A DNA stretch of 64,000 nt, taken from contig NZ_QKLW01000001.1 in the NCBI RefSeq assembly GCF_003208215.1, positions 856,683 through 920,682 on the forward strand, given 5' to 3'. The stretch is from Marinomonas alcarazii (lineage in GTDB: Bacteria > Pseudomonadota > Gammaproteobacteria > Pseudomonadales > Marinomonadaceae). The notes beneath the pieces are model-generated. The model did no database searches, was not told the origin of the DNA, and was given only the letters and a program-made list of their open reading frames with translations. Both the position numbers and the translations under genes were made by a program. Shown in pieces: positions 53,765-63,947 of this stretch (positions within the stretch are counted from its first letter, which is position 1; each line of letters begins with the position of its first letter).

Positions 53765-54391
53765 GTGTTAGCCTTTATTCAAACTGGTGGTTTTTTCATG
53801 TGGCCGTTATTGGCCTGTTCCATTCTTACTTTGGCTATTATTATTGAGCGTTTTTGGACTCTCCGCCAATCGCATGTTGCTCCTAAAGGTCTCTTATCTG
53901 ATGTTATGTCACGATTACGTGACGACAGAATGACCATTGAATACATTCGTTCAATGCAGGGTCAAGCAGGGCTTGCATCAATATTTGCAGCGGGGTTGCT
54001 AAACTCAAAGCATGGGCGAAGCTCGATGAAAGAAAGCATTCAAGAGGCTGCCAGTCATGTTATCCATGAGTTAGAGCGCTTTATGAATACGTTAGGAACT
54101 ATTGCTGCGATTTCTCCATTGCTTGGTTTGCTTGGAACCGTTGTTGGTATGATTAAAGTGTTCTCTGTGCTAATGGAAAGTGGGGCTGGAAACACCGCGT
54201 TATTAGCTGGCGGTATTTCGGAAGCGCTATTAACAACCGCTGCCGGCCTTGGCGTTGCTATCCCTGCTTTGATTTTTCACCGCTTTTTTAGTCGTAAAAT
54301 TGATGTTCTTGTCGTTACGATGGAGCAACAGTCCACAAAACTGATCGATGCTTTACACACAGATAGAGAGAAGACAGGGGTGGCACAGTGA
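53765..54391 (+). CDS. exbB: ExbB/TolQ/MotA-type proton channel protein
   Basis: A 208-residue inner-membrane protein with three TM helices (GGFFMWPLLACSILTLAIII; LGTIAAISPLLGLLGTVVGM; LLTTAAGLGVAIPALIFH). With ExbD it uses the proton gradient to power an envelope partner. I start at GTG 53765 with GGAG 6 bases before; a TTG at 53753 would swallow that site. It overlaps exbD by four bases. In this synteny the pair is associated with lpxK, but the partner is unknown. Confidence 0.9.
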   Translation: MLAFIQTGGFFMWPLLACSILTLAIIIERFWTLRQSHVAPKGLLSDVMSRLRDDRMTIEYIRSMQGQAGLASIFAAGLLNSKHGRSSMKESIQEAASHVIHELERFMNTLGTIAAISPLLGLLGTVVGMIKVFSVLMESGAGNTALLAGGISEALLTTAAGLGVAIPALIFHRFFSRKIDVLVVTMEQQSTKLIDALHTDREKTGVAQ

Positions 54392-54810
54392 AGTTTCGTC
54401 GTCAAAAAATAGATGACGTTCAAATTAATTTAACGCCCTTGATTGACGTCGTTTTCTTGTTGTTAATATTTTTCATGGTCAGTACAACCTTTAATCAAAG
54501 TACAGAATTAACGATAGACCTTCCAACAGCGACATCGAATGCTCCAGCGTCCGACAGAACGAAAAATATTGAATTAGTGATCACGGCGGATGGGCAATAT
54601 GTCATTAATGGTCAGACGCTCATTAATGAGAAAGTAAGTACCTTAATACAAGGCTTAAAAGAAGTTGGAGAAGGGGATTTAACTCGTCCGCTTATCATTA
54701 CCGCAGACGCAAAATCGCCTTATGACTTGGTGTTAAGAGTTTACGATGCTGCAGCAAGCTTGGGGATTACCAAGCTGGCGCATACAGCACAGAAAGAGCC
54801 TAGTCAGTGA
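54388..54810 (+). CDS. exbD: ExbD/TolR-family protein
   Basis: A 140-residue protein with one N-terminal TM helix (LTPLIDVVFLLLIFFMV), containing the conserved aspartate that carries protons, then a periplasmic domain (LPTATSNAPAS linker, then IELVITADGQYVING). It partners the preceding ExbB. It overlaps exbB by 4 bases at the start and lpxK by 4 bases at the end. Confidence 0.93.
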   Translation: MKFRRQKIDDVQINLTPLIDVVFLLLIFFMVSTTFNQSTELTIDLPTATSNAPASDRTKNIELVITADGQYVINGQTLINEKVSTLIQGLKEVGEGDLTRPLIITADAKSPYDLVLRVYDAAASLGITKLAHTAQKEPSQ

Positions 54811-55844
54811 GTTTTGAGTCGCTATTTACTCGATCTTGGTATGGTCGTTGTGGTTGGACCCATATCTTTCGTCCACTTCAGCCCTTAGTTAATAAGGTCG
54901 TAGCTGACAAGAGGCGTCGCTTTGTAGAGCACCCGCAATTGTCCTACAAAGCCCCTGTGCCGGTCATAGTGGTCGGTAACATAAGTGTTGGGGGAACCGG
55001 GAAGTCGCCAATGGTCGTTGCCCTGTGTAAGCTCTTAACGGAAAACGGATATCGACCAGGCATTGTCTCCCGCGGCCATGGTGCAAAAATTAAAACACCA
55101 ACTCCAGTTTACCCAACAAGTTTGGCTAAAGAGGTAGGTGACGAGCCTGTAATGCTTGTCCGTCGCGCTAATTGCCCAATGGTGGTTTACCCTAAGCGAG
55201 ATGAAGCCGTTAAGTATTTGTTGAATACAACAGACGTGAATGTTGTTATTAGTGATGACGGTATGCAGCACTACCAACTTAATCGAGATATCGAAGTTGC
55301 CATGTTAGATGCTTCTCGTGGGGTTGGTAATGGCCACTTGCTTCCTGTTGGCCCATTAAGAGAACCTGTTGAACGACTTAATGACGTCGATTTTATTGTT
55401 AGTGTATCCAGCAAAACGACAGAGTCTCTCAATCTTTTGGGCCTGCCAATTACACTTGCTCCACTAACACCGACCGAACTGGTATCGCTTGATGGGGCTA
55501 AGCGAATGGACTTGCGATCCGCTTTTACGCCAGAGTCAAAGTGGCATATTATGGCAGGTATTGGTAACCCTGAGCGCTTTCTAACAACATTAGAAAATCT
55601 CGGGGTGCAAAGACAAAACACAACTCATCAATGGTTTGCTGATCACCATGCTTTTGAAGCCACAGACATTCCATCTAATGGTGCCGTGGTTATGACAGAG
55701 AAAGACGCAGTTAAGTGCCAAGCGCTTGAGTTATCAAACGCTGAGGTTTGGTATTTACCGGTGTCTTTAGAATTGCCTTTAACCTTTCAGCAAACATTTT
55801 TAGAAAAACTTAATCACATTATTACGGATCAATCCAATGAATAA
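54807..55844 (+). CDS. lpxK: Tetraacyldisaccharide 4'-kinase LpxK
   Basis: Phosphorylates the 4' position of the lipid A disaccharide, at the inner membrane. The 345-residue protein has the P-loop [18 protein letters not shown] near residue 58, the [14 protein letters not shown] block near 152, and [10 protein letters not shown] near 293. The start is GTG, overlapping exbD. It overlaps the next gene by 8 bases. Confidence 0.95.
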   Translation: MSFESLFTRSWYGRCGWTHIFRPLQPLVNKVVADKRRRFVEHPQLSYKAPVPVIVVGNISVGGTGKSPMVVALCKLLTENGYRPGIVSRGHGAKIKTPTPVYPTSLAKEVGDEPVMLVRRANCPMVVYPKRDEAVKYLLNTTDVNVVISDDGMQHYQLNRDIEVAMLDASRGVGNGHLLPVGPLREPVERLNDVDFIVSVSSKTTESLNLLGLPITLAPLTPTELVSLDGAKRMDLRSAFTPESKWHIMAGIGNPERFLTTLENLGVQRQNTTHQWFADHHAFEATDIPSNGAVVMTEKDAVKCQALELSNAEVWYLPVSLELPLTFQQTFLEKLNHIITDQSNE

Positions 55845-56034
55845 AACGTTACTTGATATCCTTGTTTGTCCAGTTACCAAAGCCACTTTAACCTTGAGTA
55901 AAGATGGTACAGAGTTGATAAGCAAAGTCGGCGGCATGGCGTATCCAGTTAGAGATGGCATCCCTGTTTTATTAGAAACAGAAGCTCGCACATTAACGGC
56001 TGATGAACGCTTAGATTCAGATTCTTCAAAATGA
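55837..56034 (+). CDS. ycaR: Trm112/YcaR-family small protein
   Basis: A 65-residue protein starting [16 protein letters not shown] and carrying [16 protein letters not shown], the UPF0434/Trm112 pattern. It has one Cys rather than a full zinc pair. The family partners methyltransferases; its bacterial role is unclear. It overlaps lpxK by 8 bases and the next gene by 4. In Pseudomonas kdsB follows here; it is absent. Confidence 0.92.
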   Translation: MNKTLLDILVCPVTKATLTLSKDGTELISKVGGMAYPVRDGIPVLLETEARTLTADERLDSDSSK

Positions 56035-56507
56035 GAAGTTACAAAGTATTAACGGTGTGTTTGGGCAATATTTGCCGATCACCTGCAGCGCAAGGTATTT
56101 TGGAAGCTGCTGCTAAACAGAATGACGTTTTTTTAGAACTTGATTCTGCAGGAACTGCAGCCTATCACATTGGGAATCCGCCAGACTCTCGTTCCATTGC
56201 TGCGCTTCGTCAGATTGGCATTGATATCTCTCACCAGAAAGCACGCCAAGTAACCAAAGAAGATTTTAATGAATTTGATTGGATTTTAGCTATGGATAGA
56301 GAAAATCTATCCAATCTTAAAAAAATTCAGCCACAAAACAGCAAAGCATCATTGGTCATGTTTGGTGAATTTAATGATCAAGCCGCTTTTGGCGAAGTCG
56401 CTGATCCTTATTATGGTGGTAATGAAGGCTTTGTAGAAATGCGAAAACACCTTACTAAAATTGCTGATGCATTTGTACATCACCTTCATCCCAATAAAGA
56501 AGATTAG
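56031..56507 (+). CDS. Low-molecular-weight protein tyrosine phosphatase
   Basis: A 158-residue phosphatase. The P-loop is [15 protein letters not shown]5-R with Cys10 and Arg16. The general acid aspartate lies in [12 protein letters not shown] near residue 125. There is no signal peptide, so it is cytosolic. Substrates may be tyrosine kinases of surface polysaccharide export, though none is seen here. It overlaps ycaR by four bases; murB follows. Confidence 0.93.
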   Translation: MRSYKVLTVCLGNICRSPAAQGILEAAAKQNDVFLELDSAGTAAYHIGNPPDSRSIAALRQIGIDISHQKARQVTKEDFNEFDWILAMDRENLSNLKKIQPQNSKASLVMFGEFNDQAAFGEVADPYYGGNEGFVEMRKHLTKIADAFVHHLHPNKED

Positions 56508-56515
56508 ACTAGGCA

Positions 56516-57589
56516 ATGAAAATTCGATTCAACACGGAAGACGACTTTGCTCAGCGCATTGAAGGTTTCATCCAAGAAAATGTTTCTCTAGCTACTTATA
56601 ATACCTTTCGCTTTGATTACTCTGCAGAATATTTTGCAATTGCCGAGACGTTGGATTCTTTAAGGGATTTACTCGCTTGGGCGAAGCTTAATCATAAAAC
56701 GGTCACCATGATTGGCGGCGGCAGTAATTTGCTTATTTCAGACCATGTCTTAGGTCTAGTTATCATTAACAAGCTATCGGGCATTAACGTGCGAGAGCAT
56801 TCAGGTAACCTTGTTAATTTAACGGTTGCTGCTGGTGAAAACTGGCACCAAGTGGTGCAATTTGCCGTAGAGAACGGGTGGTATGGAATTGAGAATCTTG
56901 CCTTAATCCCAGGCACAGCAGGAGCCGCGCCAGTACAAAACATCGGAGCTTATGGCGTTGAGATCAAGGATGTTCTTTCTCGTGTTCAAGTGATCAATAA
57001 AGACACCGGTGATGTGTATTGGATTAATGGTCGAGACTGCGGGTTTGCATACCGTGATAGCCACTTTAAAGGTCAATGGAAAGATGTGTTGTTGATCACT
57101 TCTATTGAGCTTTCATTAAAAAAACAGGCCGATTTTCAATTAGGCTATGGTGGTTTGTCTGACCGAATGGATGGCATACCCGATCTACAATCTGTTTTTA
57201 ATACGGTGTGCCGTGTTCGTAATGAAAAGCTGCCCGATCCCGCTGTTCTTGCTAACTCTGGAAGCTTTTTTAAAAATCCAATTATTAGCCAGAAACAACA
57301 TGCAGAATTGAAGTTGCGTTTTCCTGATCTTGTTTCTTTTCCGTTTGAAGAGGGTTTCAAACTGGCCGCTGGTTGGTTAATTGATCGAGCAGGTTGGAAA
57401 GGGGCTCATTTCCAAGGGGTTGGAGTCTATGAAAAGCAGGCCTTGGTTTTAGTTAATTATTCTGAAAATGACGCATCAGCCTTGCTAGAGTTAGAAGATA
57501 AAATCAAACAATCGGTCTATGAAAAATATGGCGTGTCTTTAGAGCGTGAACCTGTTCAGCTACCTGTTGTGACGGAGATAGTAGAGTGA
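56516..57589 (+). CDS. murB: UDP-N-acetylenolpyruvoylglucosamine reductase MurB
   Basis: Makes UDP-N-acetylmuramate with NADPH and FAD in peptidoglycan synthesis. The FAD motif is [12 protein letters not shown] near residue 63, and [17 protein letters not shown] near 133. The catalytic serine lies in [10 protein letters not shown] near 246, and the acid is in the C-terminal end. It is the E. coli-type (type I) enzyme, 357 residues versus 342. It overlaps murI by four bases. Confidence 0.96.
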   Translation: MKIRFNTEDDFAQRIEGFIQENVSLATYNTFRFDYSAEYFAIAETLDSLRDLLAWAKLNHKTVTMIGGGSNLLISDHVLGLVIINKLSGINVREHSGNLVNLTVAAGENWHQVVQFAVENGWYGIENLALIPGTAGAAPVQNIGAYGVEIKDVLSRVQVINKDTGDVYWINGRDCGFAYRDSHFKGQWKDVLLITSIELSLKKQADFQLGYGGLSDRMDGIPDLQSVFNTVCRVRNEKLPDPAVLANSGSFFKNPIISQKQHAELKLRFPDLVSFPFEEGFKLAAGWLIDRAGWKGAHFQGVGVYEKQALVLVNYSENDASALLELEDKIKQSVYEKYGVSLEREPVQLPVVTEIVE

Positions 57590-58395
57590 AGATCGGAGTA
57601 ATGGACTCTGGTGCCGGCGGTTTGACGATTCTTAATGCCATACATCAAAAGCATCCTAGTCTTGATCTGGTGTATTTGGCTGACGATGCCTTTGCTCCAT
57701 ATGGCAGTAAAAATATTGATCAGTTGCAGGATAGACTGGTCAAAGTGGGTCGTTTCTTTGAGGATGAAAATGTTTGCGCTATTGTGGTTGCCTGTAATAC
57801 AGCAACCGTTGCCGCCATTGATACGCTTCGAGCAAGTACTTCGTTACCCGTTATTGGTGTCGAGCCTGCTGTAAAACCCGCTTTTCGACTCAGTAAAAAA
57901 CGTCGTGTTGCTGTATTGGCGACACCCGTTACAGCAAAGAGTCCAAGGCTAAACCAGCTCATCGACCTTTGGAAAGCGGATAGTCATGTCGACATTATGT
58001 CGAGTTCCAGTTTGGCTTTCGATATCGATGCCTGGCCAGAAACAGAAGAAAAGGTGAAGGCGACGATTCATGCATTAAGCGAGGATATGCTCGCTGAAAA
58101 TATAGATACCTTAGTATTGGCATGCACTCATTACCCTTTAGTAAAAGGTTTATTTGAAAAGGCATTAGGTAGCCAGTGTGAAATAATAGAGCCAAGCGAA
58201 GGCGTCACAGCACAAGTGGTTCGCCGCCTATTAGAGTCATACCCAATGGAAGCTCAACGTGCATTGGTCACTAGCTCGTCTAACAAAGGCCGTATTGAGT
58301 TGTGTTGCACAAAAGAAACGAAAAGCTTTAAGCGTCTAACGCAATGGATTGAAGACGCTGACGCCATTACCCTAAAAAGGGTTGTTAAGCTCTAA
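57586..58395 (+). CDS. murI: Glutamate racemase MurI
   Basis: Makes D-glutamate for peptidoglycan. Cys70 in [12 protein letters not shown] and Cys180 in [12 protein letters not shown] are the two acid/base cysteines, and Asp7 in [10 protein letters not shown] is conserved. It has 269 residues. The start is GTG inside the murB end. It ends with a four-base overlap with the converging patatin gene. The murB-murI pairing is a sensible unit; in Pseudomonas a different gene follows murB. Confidence 0.96.
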   Translation: MKIGVMDSGAGGLTILNAIHQKHPSLDLVYLADDAFAPYGSKNIDQLQDRLVKVGRFFEDENVCAIVVACNTATVAAIDTLRASTSLPVIGVEPAVKPAFRLSKKRRVAVLATPVTAKSPRLNQLIDLWKADSHVDIMSSSSLAFDIDAWPETEEKVKATIHALSEDMLAENIDTLVLACTHYPLVKGLFEKALGSQCEIIEPSEGVTAQVVRRLLESYPMEAQRALVTSSSNKGRIELCCTKETKSFKRLTQWIEDADAITLKRVVKL

Positions 58396-59537
58396 GTATC
58401 ATTTTCTAAAAAAGCGAGAATGCGATCTTTTTCCCACATGGCGTCTTGATAGCCTAAATCCATAAGTGCTTTGCAATACTGGGGGGTAAACAAAAGATAA
58501 CTCGCTGCAGAACTGATTTTTTCCGAAGTGGATCCGCCAGCGGCTTTTAAAAGCACTCGAATATTCTTTGGCAAGGTTCCTAGATGTTGATGCGCAATAG
58601 CATTCAGCTCTTGAGACGGAGAGATTATCAAGGTTTCAGTAGGCAGGTTTTGGTGTTGCGCTTTTTTCTCTTCGGGAAGGTCTCTAATAAGACTGTTCAT
58701 AATTTCTAGCTGATTAATGTCGTCTTCTAGATTGTCGATAAACGCACTGTTCAATAACTGCCCTAAGATTTGTGCCATGCTTGGGGCGCTTGAATCAACA
58801 TCAGTGTCAGGTGCTGACCATTTTTTGGCGCTACGATTACCGCTTACACCGATAATAAAAAGCTTATTCGCGCCTAACTTTAAAGCTGGGTAAATCGCTG
58901 ATTTCTGCCTAATAGCGCCATCACCATAATAATGATTATCTATCTTGTGAGCTGGAAAGATGGTGGGTATCGCGCTGGAGGCTAGGAGATGATCAACTCC
59001 CAGGTTAGCAATGACGCCTTTTCGTCTATTGCCTTGCCAAGGATGAATGTCTGGTGCTCCTTGAAAGAAAGTAGTTGATTCACCCGTACTGTAACTCATA
59101 GCGGTAATCGCAAGCGCTCTCAACTGTTTATTATCAATTGCATTCGTAACCCTCGAAAAATCGAGATGATTACGTAGCAACTCTTCTAAGGGCAGATTAT
59201 CCATAAGCGCAATAGAGCGGTCATGATTATGCATATGGAAATATGACATTAGTGTTTTAGTTAAAGAACTCGCAACCGGCCAACGTCCTACGGTATAAAT
59301 CTGATCAGGTGTTAAATGTCGCCATACAAAGGCAAGGGTCGAAACAGCTTTGGAAAAATTATCGGCATAGGAAGCAAGCATAGTGGCATTAAGCGCGCCA
59401 GCAGATGTGCCGCACAAAATAGAAAAGGGGATAGGTGAGTGCTTAGGCAGGATTCGGCCCATCGCAGATAAAACCCCGACCTGATAGGCCGCACGAGCCC
59501 CACCACCGGACAAAATCAATGCATTATTATTGTTCAT
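58392..59537 (-). CDS. Patatin-like phospholipase
   Basis: A 381-residue patatin-family protein, distinct from the RssA-like one at 29480. It has the oxyanion motif [15 protein letters not shown], the nucleophile Ser45 in CGTSAGALN, and the dyad aspartate in [10 protein letters not shown] near residue 207. The C-terminal part (about 250-381) is less conserved. No signal peptide. Its lipid substrate is unknown. It converges with murI and is divergent from the KAS III gene. Confidence 0.88.
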   Translation of the reverse strand: MNNNNALILSGGGARAAYQVGVLSAMGRILPKHSPIPFSILCGTSAGALNATMLASYADNFSKAVSTLAFVWRHLTPDQIYTVGRWPVASSLTKTLMSYFHMHNHDRSIALMDNLPLEELLRNHLDFSRVTNAIDNKQLRALAITAMSYSTGESTTFFQGAPDIHPWQGNRRKGVIANLGVDHLLASSAIPTIFPAHKIDNHYYGDGAIRQKSAIYPALKLGANKLFIIGVSGNRSAKKWSAPDTDVDSSAPSMAQILGQLLNSAFIDNLEDDINQLEIMNSLIRDLPEEKKAQHQNLPTETLIISPSQELNAIAHQHLGTLPKNIRVLLKAAGGSTSEKISSAASYLLFTPQYCKALMDLGYQDAMWEKDRILAFLENDT

Positions 59538-59722
59538 AAAAGCTCACTTTTTCAATCCTGATTAAGCAACAAATTTACTCCATAATGAATCATTTTCTCC
59601 TATTAAAACAACTACTCATTTAAGAAAAAGGATGGCTAATGCCATTAGAAGTATCACGTTAGATATTACCAGAAAACATAATAAAACCAGTTTGTTATTA
59701 CAATTTGTGGACTGTTCTAACG

Positions 59723-59735
59723 TTGTGGTTCACAA
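59723..59735. promoter_or_regulatory. Small dyad in the patatin / KAS III divergent region
   Basis: TTGTG-GTT-CACAA is a perfect 5-bp dyad 56 bases before the KAS III start. The rest of this 254-base gap has no supported gene. It may be an operator, but it fits no known motif that I can name with confidence. Confidence 0.3.
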
Positions 59736-59791
59736 TCTAACTTAACGCTTAATAATCACTTTATAGTAAAAATAATAAAAAGGTAAATTCC

Positions 59792-60916
59792 ATGAATTCT
59801 TCCGTTGTCATTAGCGGAGTCGGTCTATGGACTCCAGCAAACAGTATCAGCAATGAAGAGCTCGTAGAGAGCTACAACGCTTGGGCTGAGAATTATAATG
59901 CTAAAAACTCAGCGTCCATTGAAAAAGGGGAAATGGAAGCGAAACCTCTTTCAAGCGCTGCTTTTATCGAAAAGGCTTCTGGCATTAAAAGTCGTTATAT
60001 TTATTCAAAAGAGGGTGCGTTAGATATTAATCGTATGCGACCCACGCTAGAAGCAAGAACTGACGATCAAATATCCCACCAAGCAGAAATGGCGATTGCT
60101 GCGGCCAATAAAGCCTTAAAAGCAGCCAACAAAAAAGCCAGTGATATTGATATGGTGATCGTTTCTTGTGCTTATACTCAGCGATCTTATCCTGCTATTG
60201 CTATTGAAGTGCAAGGGGCGTTGGGTATAGAAGGTTTTGGTTTTGACATGCTTGTCGCTTGCTCGGCTGCAACGTTTGGTTTGCAGCGGGCTGTTGATGC
60301 TGTAAAAGCAGGATCGTCAAAAGGGGTTCTGGTGATCAATCCAGAATTAACTTCTCCCCAAGTAAATTACATGGATCGGGATTCTCACTTTATCTTTGGT
60401 GATGTCGCCACTGCCATTGTTGTTGAAAGTAGCGATACCTGTCAGTCAGCCCATTCCTTTGATGTGATAAGTACCAAGTGTATTACATCATACTCAAACA
60501 ATATTCGTTCTAACTTTGGCTATACGTCTCGGGTCACAGATGAAGACCCTTATTCTGCCGACATGCTATTCCATCAAAATGGTCGCAAAGTTTTTAAAGA
60601 AGTCTGTCCCATGGCCGCAGATCACATTGAGAACCATTTGAAAAGCCAAGGCATTCAGGTGTCAGAGTTAAAACGTTGGTGGTTACATCAAGCCAACATC
60701 AACATGAATCTGTTAATCAGCAAACGCTTGTTAGGGCGTGATGCAACACTTGAAGAGGCGCCGGTGGTGCTTGATGAGTATGCCAATACAGCTTCTGCTG
60801 GCTCTATTATTGCTTTTGCCAAATACCATGAAGATTTGACTGTTGGCGATATTGGTGTGATTTGTTCTTTTGGTGCTGGTTATTCAATAGGCAGTTTGAT
60901 ACTTCGTAAACGCTAA
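59792..60916 (+). CDS. Beta-ketoacyl-ACP synthase III-like condensing enzyme
   Basis: A 374-residue thiolase-fold enzyme with the Cys-His-Asn triad of KAS III: Cys157 in LVACSAATFG, His299 in WWLHQANINM and Asn332 in YANTASAGSIIAF. The family also starts with a GVGLWTPANSIS block and is larger than E. coli FabH (317), so it is the long FabH-like branch. It may start fatty acid chains, since no fabH lies in the plsX-fabD cluster here. A role in scavenging beta-oxidation intermediates, as reported for a Pseudomonas relative, is also possible. AAGGTAA precedes the ATG. Confidence 0.85.
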   Translation: MNSSVVISGVGLWTPANSISNEELVESYNAWAENYNAKNSASIEKGEMEAKPLSSAAFIEKASGIKSRYIYSKEGALDINRMRPTLEARTDDQISHQAEMAIAAANKALKAANKKASDIDMVIVSCAYTQRSYPAIAIEVQGALGIEGFGFDMLVACSAATFGLQRAVDAVKAGSSKGVLVINPELTSPQVNYMDRDSHFIFGDVATAIVVESSDTCQSAHSFDVISTKCITSYSNNIRSNFGYTSRVTDEDPYSADMLFHQNGRKVFKEVCPMAADHIENHLKSQGIQVSELKRWWLHQANINMNLLISKRLLGRDATLEEAPVVLDEYANTASAGSIIAFAKYHEDLTVGDIGVICSFGAGYSIGSLILRKR

Positions 60917-60954
60917 TTGCTTATTCTTTTATCTTGCTTGAATAACTTGCTCAG

Positions 60955-61016
60955 TTAAGTCATTGAAACAGACCTGATTATAAGGGAGACTAATCATATT
61001 AGTTTCAATGACTTAA
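60955..61016 (+). repeat. Nested perfect inverted repeat in front of pgm
   Basis: Perfect 15-base arms TTAAGTCATTGAAAC (60955-60969) and GTTTCAATGACTTAA (61002-61016) enclose a second perfect 6-bp stem TGATTA/TAATCA. The inner loop shows AAGGGAGA. The repeat ends 15 bases before the pgm ATG. There is no T tract after it. Confidence 0.8.
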
Positions 61017-61031
61017 TAGGGCATTTTAAAT

Positions 61032-62675
61032 ATGGCAATTCATCCTCAAGCAGGGCAGCTTGCTTCTCACGATATCCTTGTAAACATTCCAGAGCTGATG
61101 TCAGCTTATTACACAAAAAAGCCACGCGTAATCACTCATCCAGATGAGCGTGTAAGCTTTGGCACATCAGGTCATCGTGGTAGTGCTTTATTAACCAGTT
61201 TTAACGAAAGTCATATCTTAGCCATTGCTCAGGCAATTGCGGAATATCGCTTATCCAACAACATTACTGGTCCTTTGTATTTAGGTAAGGACACACACGC
61301 CTTGTCTGAAGCCGCTTTTCAAACAACAGTGAGCGTGCTCACGGCCAATGGGGTTCGTGTACGAACTCAATTAAACGGCGGCTATACGCCAACACCGGTT
61401 ATTTCTCACGCTGTGCTAACCCACAACAAAACAGAAGTTGATGTTAGCGATGGTATTGTTATTACACCCTCCCACAATCCACCAGAAGATGGTGGTATTA
61501 AATATAACTCCAGTAAAGGCGGCCCGGCAGACAAAGACATTACTGATTGGGTTGCGAAAAGAGCAAACTCATTACTAGAAGCCAATCTTGAAGGCGTAAA
61601 ATGCTTATCGCCAGATGAAGTCGAATTAAGTGGATTGATTGAACCTTTTGATTTCATAAGTCACTACGTTAATGACTTAGAAAATGTGATTGATATGAAA
61701 GCCATCGCAGAAAAGAAAATTCGAATTGGTGTTGATCCAATGGGCGGCTCAGGCATTCATTATTGGGAACCTATTGCGAAAAAATATGGCTTGGATATTA
61801 CTGTGGTAAATAATGAAGTGGATCCTACATTTCGCTTTGTTCCACGTGATAAAGATGGTCGTATCCGTATGGACTGCTCTTCGCCTTATTCAATGCAGGG
61901 TTTGTTAAAGCTCAAAGACGATTTTGATATCGCCGTTGGCAATGATCCAGATTATGACCGTCATGGCATTGTGTGTGCTGATTTTGGCCTGATGAATCCT
62001 AATGCCTACCTAGCCGTGGCAATTGAATACTTGTCTCAGCATAGAACGCAGTGGCCACAAGATATTCAATTTGGCAAAACCCTTGTCTCTAGTGGCATGA
62101 TCGATCGCGTTGTCGCAGGTCTTGGACGTAAACTTTGCGAAGTGCCTGTTGGCTTTAAATGGTATGTTGAAGGCTTGTATGAAGGCTCTATGGCATTTGG
62201 TGGAGAAGAAAGCGCTGGCGCCTCTTTTCTGCGTAAAGACGCAAGTGTTTGGTCAACGGATAAAGACGGCTTCATAATGGCACTGCTTGCTGCTGAGATT
62301 CTAGCGGTAACAGGCAAAGACCCTCAGACACTTTATGAAACGCAAGTAGAAAAGTATGGTAAGCCTTATTACAAGCGTATTGACGTTGTCGCAACATCCG
62401 CACAAAAAGCCTTGTTAGGGGCTTTAGATACCAAAGATGTTACACAAACAGAGTTAGCTGGTGAAAAAATTCTTTCAGTGCTAACTAAAGCGCCAGGCAA
62501 TAATGCTGCCATTGGTGGATTAAAAGTTTCCACAGAAAACGGTTGGTTCGCAGCGCGACCATCGGGTACAGAAAACGTTTATAAAATCTATTTAGAGAGC
62601 TTTGTTTCAGAAGAGCATCTTGCTGAGCTTGAAAGCGAGGCGAAAGCCTTGGTAGATAGTGTGCTTGATAACTAA
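61032..62675 (+). CDS. pgm: Phosphoglucomutase (alpha-D-glucose phosphate-specific)
   Basis: Interconverts glucose 1-phosphate and glucose 6-phosphate. It has 547 residues, as in E. coli (546). The phosphoserine is in [17 protein letters not shown] near residue 145, the metal-binding loop is [11 protein letters not shown] near 303, the sugar-binding loop is [11 protein letters not shown] near 382, and the phosphate-binding loop is [10 protein letters not shown] near 513. The RBS is weak (TTAATAGGG), so the upstream hairpin may matter for expression. A strong terminator follows. Confidence 0.96.
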   Translation: MAIHPQAGQLASHDILVNIPELMSAYYTKKPRVITHPDERVSFGTSGHRGSALLTSFNESHILAIAQAIAEYRLSNNITGPLYLGKDTHALSEAAFQTTVSVLTANGVRVRTQLNGGYTPTPVISHAVLTHNKTEVDVSDGIVITPSHNPPEDGGIKYNSSKGGPADKDITDWVAKRANSLLEANLEGVKCLSPDEVELSGLIEPFDFISHYVNDLENVIDMKAIAEKKIRIGVDPMGGSGIHYWEPIAKKYGLDITVVNNEVDPTFRFVPRDKDGRIRMDCSSPYSMQGLLKLKDDFDIAVGNDPDYDRHGIVCADFGLMNPNAYLAVAIEYLSQHRTQWPQDIQFGKTLVSSGMIDRVVAGLGRKLCEVPVGFKWYVEGLYEGSMAFGGEESAGASFLRKDASVWSTDKDGFIMALLAAEILAVTGKDPQTLYETQVEKYGKPYYKRIDVVATSAQKALLGALDTKDVTQTELAGEKILSVLTKAPGNNAAIGGLKVSTENGWFAARPSGTENVYKIYLESFVSEEHLAELESEAKALVDSVLDN

Positions 62676-62705
62676 AGAAACACTTTGAATAGGTTAAAAC
62701 CAATG

Positions 62706-62749
62706 AAAACGCTGCCTTTCTTGTTAAAAAAGAGAGGCAGCGTTTTTTT
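62706..62749. terminator. Bidirectional terminator between pgm and the methyltransferase gene
   Basis: AAAACGCTGCCT pairs with AGGCAGCGTTTT, ending in seven T's. The A-rich left side serves the minus strand. Confidence 0.9.
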
Positions 62750-62757
62750 GAAGTGAA

Positions 62758-63486
62758 TTAAATCTCCGACAATCTAGAAAGCCATTTTCCTAATTGGAAA
62801 CCCATTTTATCGCTGAGCTTTTGCGCGGCGGCTTTCAGTTCTTTGGCGTTATTATGGTTCACTCTTTTGCCAGCGATAATCACCCAATTACCACTTCCTG
62901 TATCCAAGGCTCTGACATCGTTAAAGTGTTGTTTAATGACAGCAGTCAGGTCATGGTTATTCTTTTGATCAATCCAGCAATTCAGGGCTAACCATCCATC
63001 CTCTTTGATGTTTTTGGCGCAGTTTTCAATGAAGCTTGTCTGAAGAACGTCACGATCCATTCCTTGCGTGTTATAAAGATCCGTCATCAATAAATCGACC
63101 TTTTTAGGCAATCCTTCAGCCATGTAGTCAATGGCGTTGGCAACCTCTAAGTTGATTCGCTTGCCTTTTGGCAGTTTAAAATACATTTCAGCCGCGTCCA
63201 TCACTTCTTGACGTAATTCGACAGCAGTTAAATGAATAGCGGGAACCGTATGGTGAAGCGCATTAAGCAAAGTGCCACCGCCAAGCCCTAAAATGCACAC
63301 TCGTTTTGGCTCGCAAAACAATAGAGGTAGCATCATGGCTTGAGTGTATTCGTGTTGTAAAACATGTGGCGTTGAAAGACGAATACGACTTTGCTCATCA
63401 CCTTCTGCAAAAGACAGAATGCGGTATTGGCCGTCATCAAAAACCCGAATAGGGCCAAGTTCGTCGGCACTGTCATGTATTAACAT
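62758..63486 (-). CDS. Spermidine synthase-like methyltransferase-fold protein
   Basis: A 242-residue protein with a class I methyltransferase/spermidine synthase fold. The nucleotide-binding motif is CILGLGGGTLLNAL near residue 65, the acidic residue is in LTAVELRQEV near 89, and VDLLMTDLYNTQGM near 128 carries the acidic loop. The N-terminal part of true spermidine synthases is reduced (beginning at LIHDSADELGPIRVF), so polyamine activity is not assured. The first 390 bases of its coding 5' end and upstream region are duplicated in tandem. GGAACAC precedes the ATG. Confidence 0.85.
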   Translation of the reverse strand: MLIHDSADELGPIRVFDDGQYRILSFAEGDEQSRIRLSTPHVLQHEYTQAMMLPLLFCEPKRVCILGLGGGTLLNALHHTVPAIHLTAVELRQEVMDAAEMYFKLPKGKRINLEVANAIDYMAEGLPKKVDLLMTDLYNTQGMDRDVLQTSFIENCAKNIKEDGWLALNCWIDQKNNHDLTAVIKQHFNDVRALDTGSGNWVIIAGKRVNHNNAKELKAAAQKLSDKMGFQLGKWLSRLSEI

Positions 63487-63509
63487 AGTGTTCCTTTAAA
63501 TATAAATAG

Positions 63510-63535
63510 TTAAGGCTCGTATTTCAGAGCCTTAA
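63510..63535. terminator. Hairpin upstream of the methyltransferase gene (copy 1)
   Basis: TTAAGGCTC pairs with GAGCCTTAA around an 8-base loop. It lies between the methyltransferase gene and the chimeric frame. Without a T tract it is a weak terminator. The second copy lies at 63901-63926. Confidence 0.5.
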
Positions 63536-63556
63536 TGATGGTGATGCAGTGATTGC

Positions 63557-63877
63557 TTAATCGGTTCGCACTTCTCTTAGATGTTTCAAGATGGCTTGCA
63601 CTGGATGATCGACAGCAGTTAAATGAATAGCGGGAACCGTATGGTGAAGCGCATTAAGCAAAGTGCCACCGCCAAGCCCTAAAATGCACACTCGTTTTGG
63701 CTCGCAAAACAATAGAGGTAGCATCATGGCTTGAGTGTATTCGTGTTGTAAAACATGTGGCGTTGAAAGACGAATACGACTTTGCTCATCACCTTCTGCA
63801 AAAGACAGAATGCGGTATTGGCCGTCATCAAAAACCCGAATAGGGCCAAGTTCGTCGGCACTGTCATGTATTAACAT
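63557..63877 (-). pseudogene. Chimeric frame made by the tandem duplication
   Basis: A 106-residue frame. The first 89 residues are identical to the start of the methyltransferase gene (LIHDSADELGPIRVF to HLTAV). At the duplication junction it switches to DHPVQAILKHLREVRTD, which is the tail of the neighbouring gene. It keeps the glycine-rich motif but lacks the rest of the fold, so I regard it as a non-functional remnant. Confidence 0.85.
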
Positions 63878-63900
63878 AGTGTTCCTTTAAATATAAATAG

Positions 63901-63926
63901 TTAAGGCTCGTATTTCAGAGCCTTAA
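63901..63926. terminator. Hairpin copy 2, downstream of the edge gene
   Basis: The duplicate of the hairpin at 63510-63535, 22 bases downstream (minus strand) of the stop of the partial gene at the right edge. It would be its weak transcript end. Confidence 0.45.
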
Positions 63927-63947
63927 TGATGGTGATGCAGTGATTGC

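Noticed and set aside
59632..59745. 37-codon plus-strand frame starting MANAIRSITLD in the patatin/KAS III gap
   Set aside because: No properly spaced Shine-Dalgarno (the AAGG touches the ATG), unremarkable composition, and it overlaps likely promoter DNA of the next gene.
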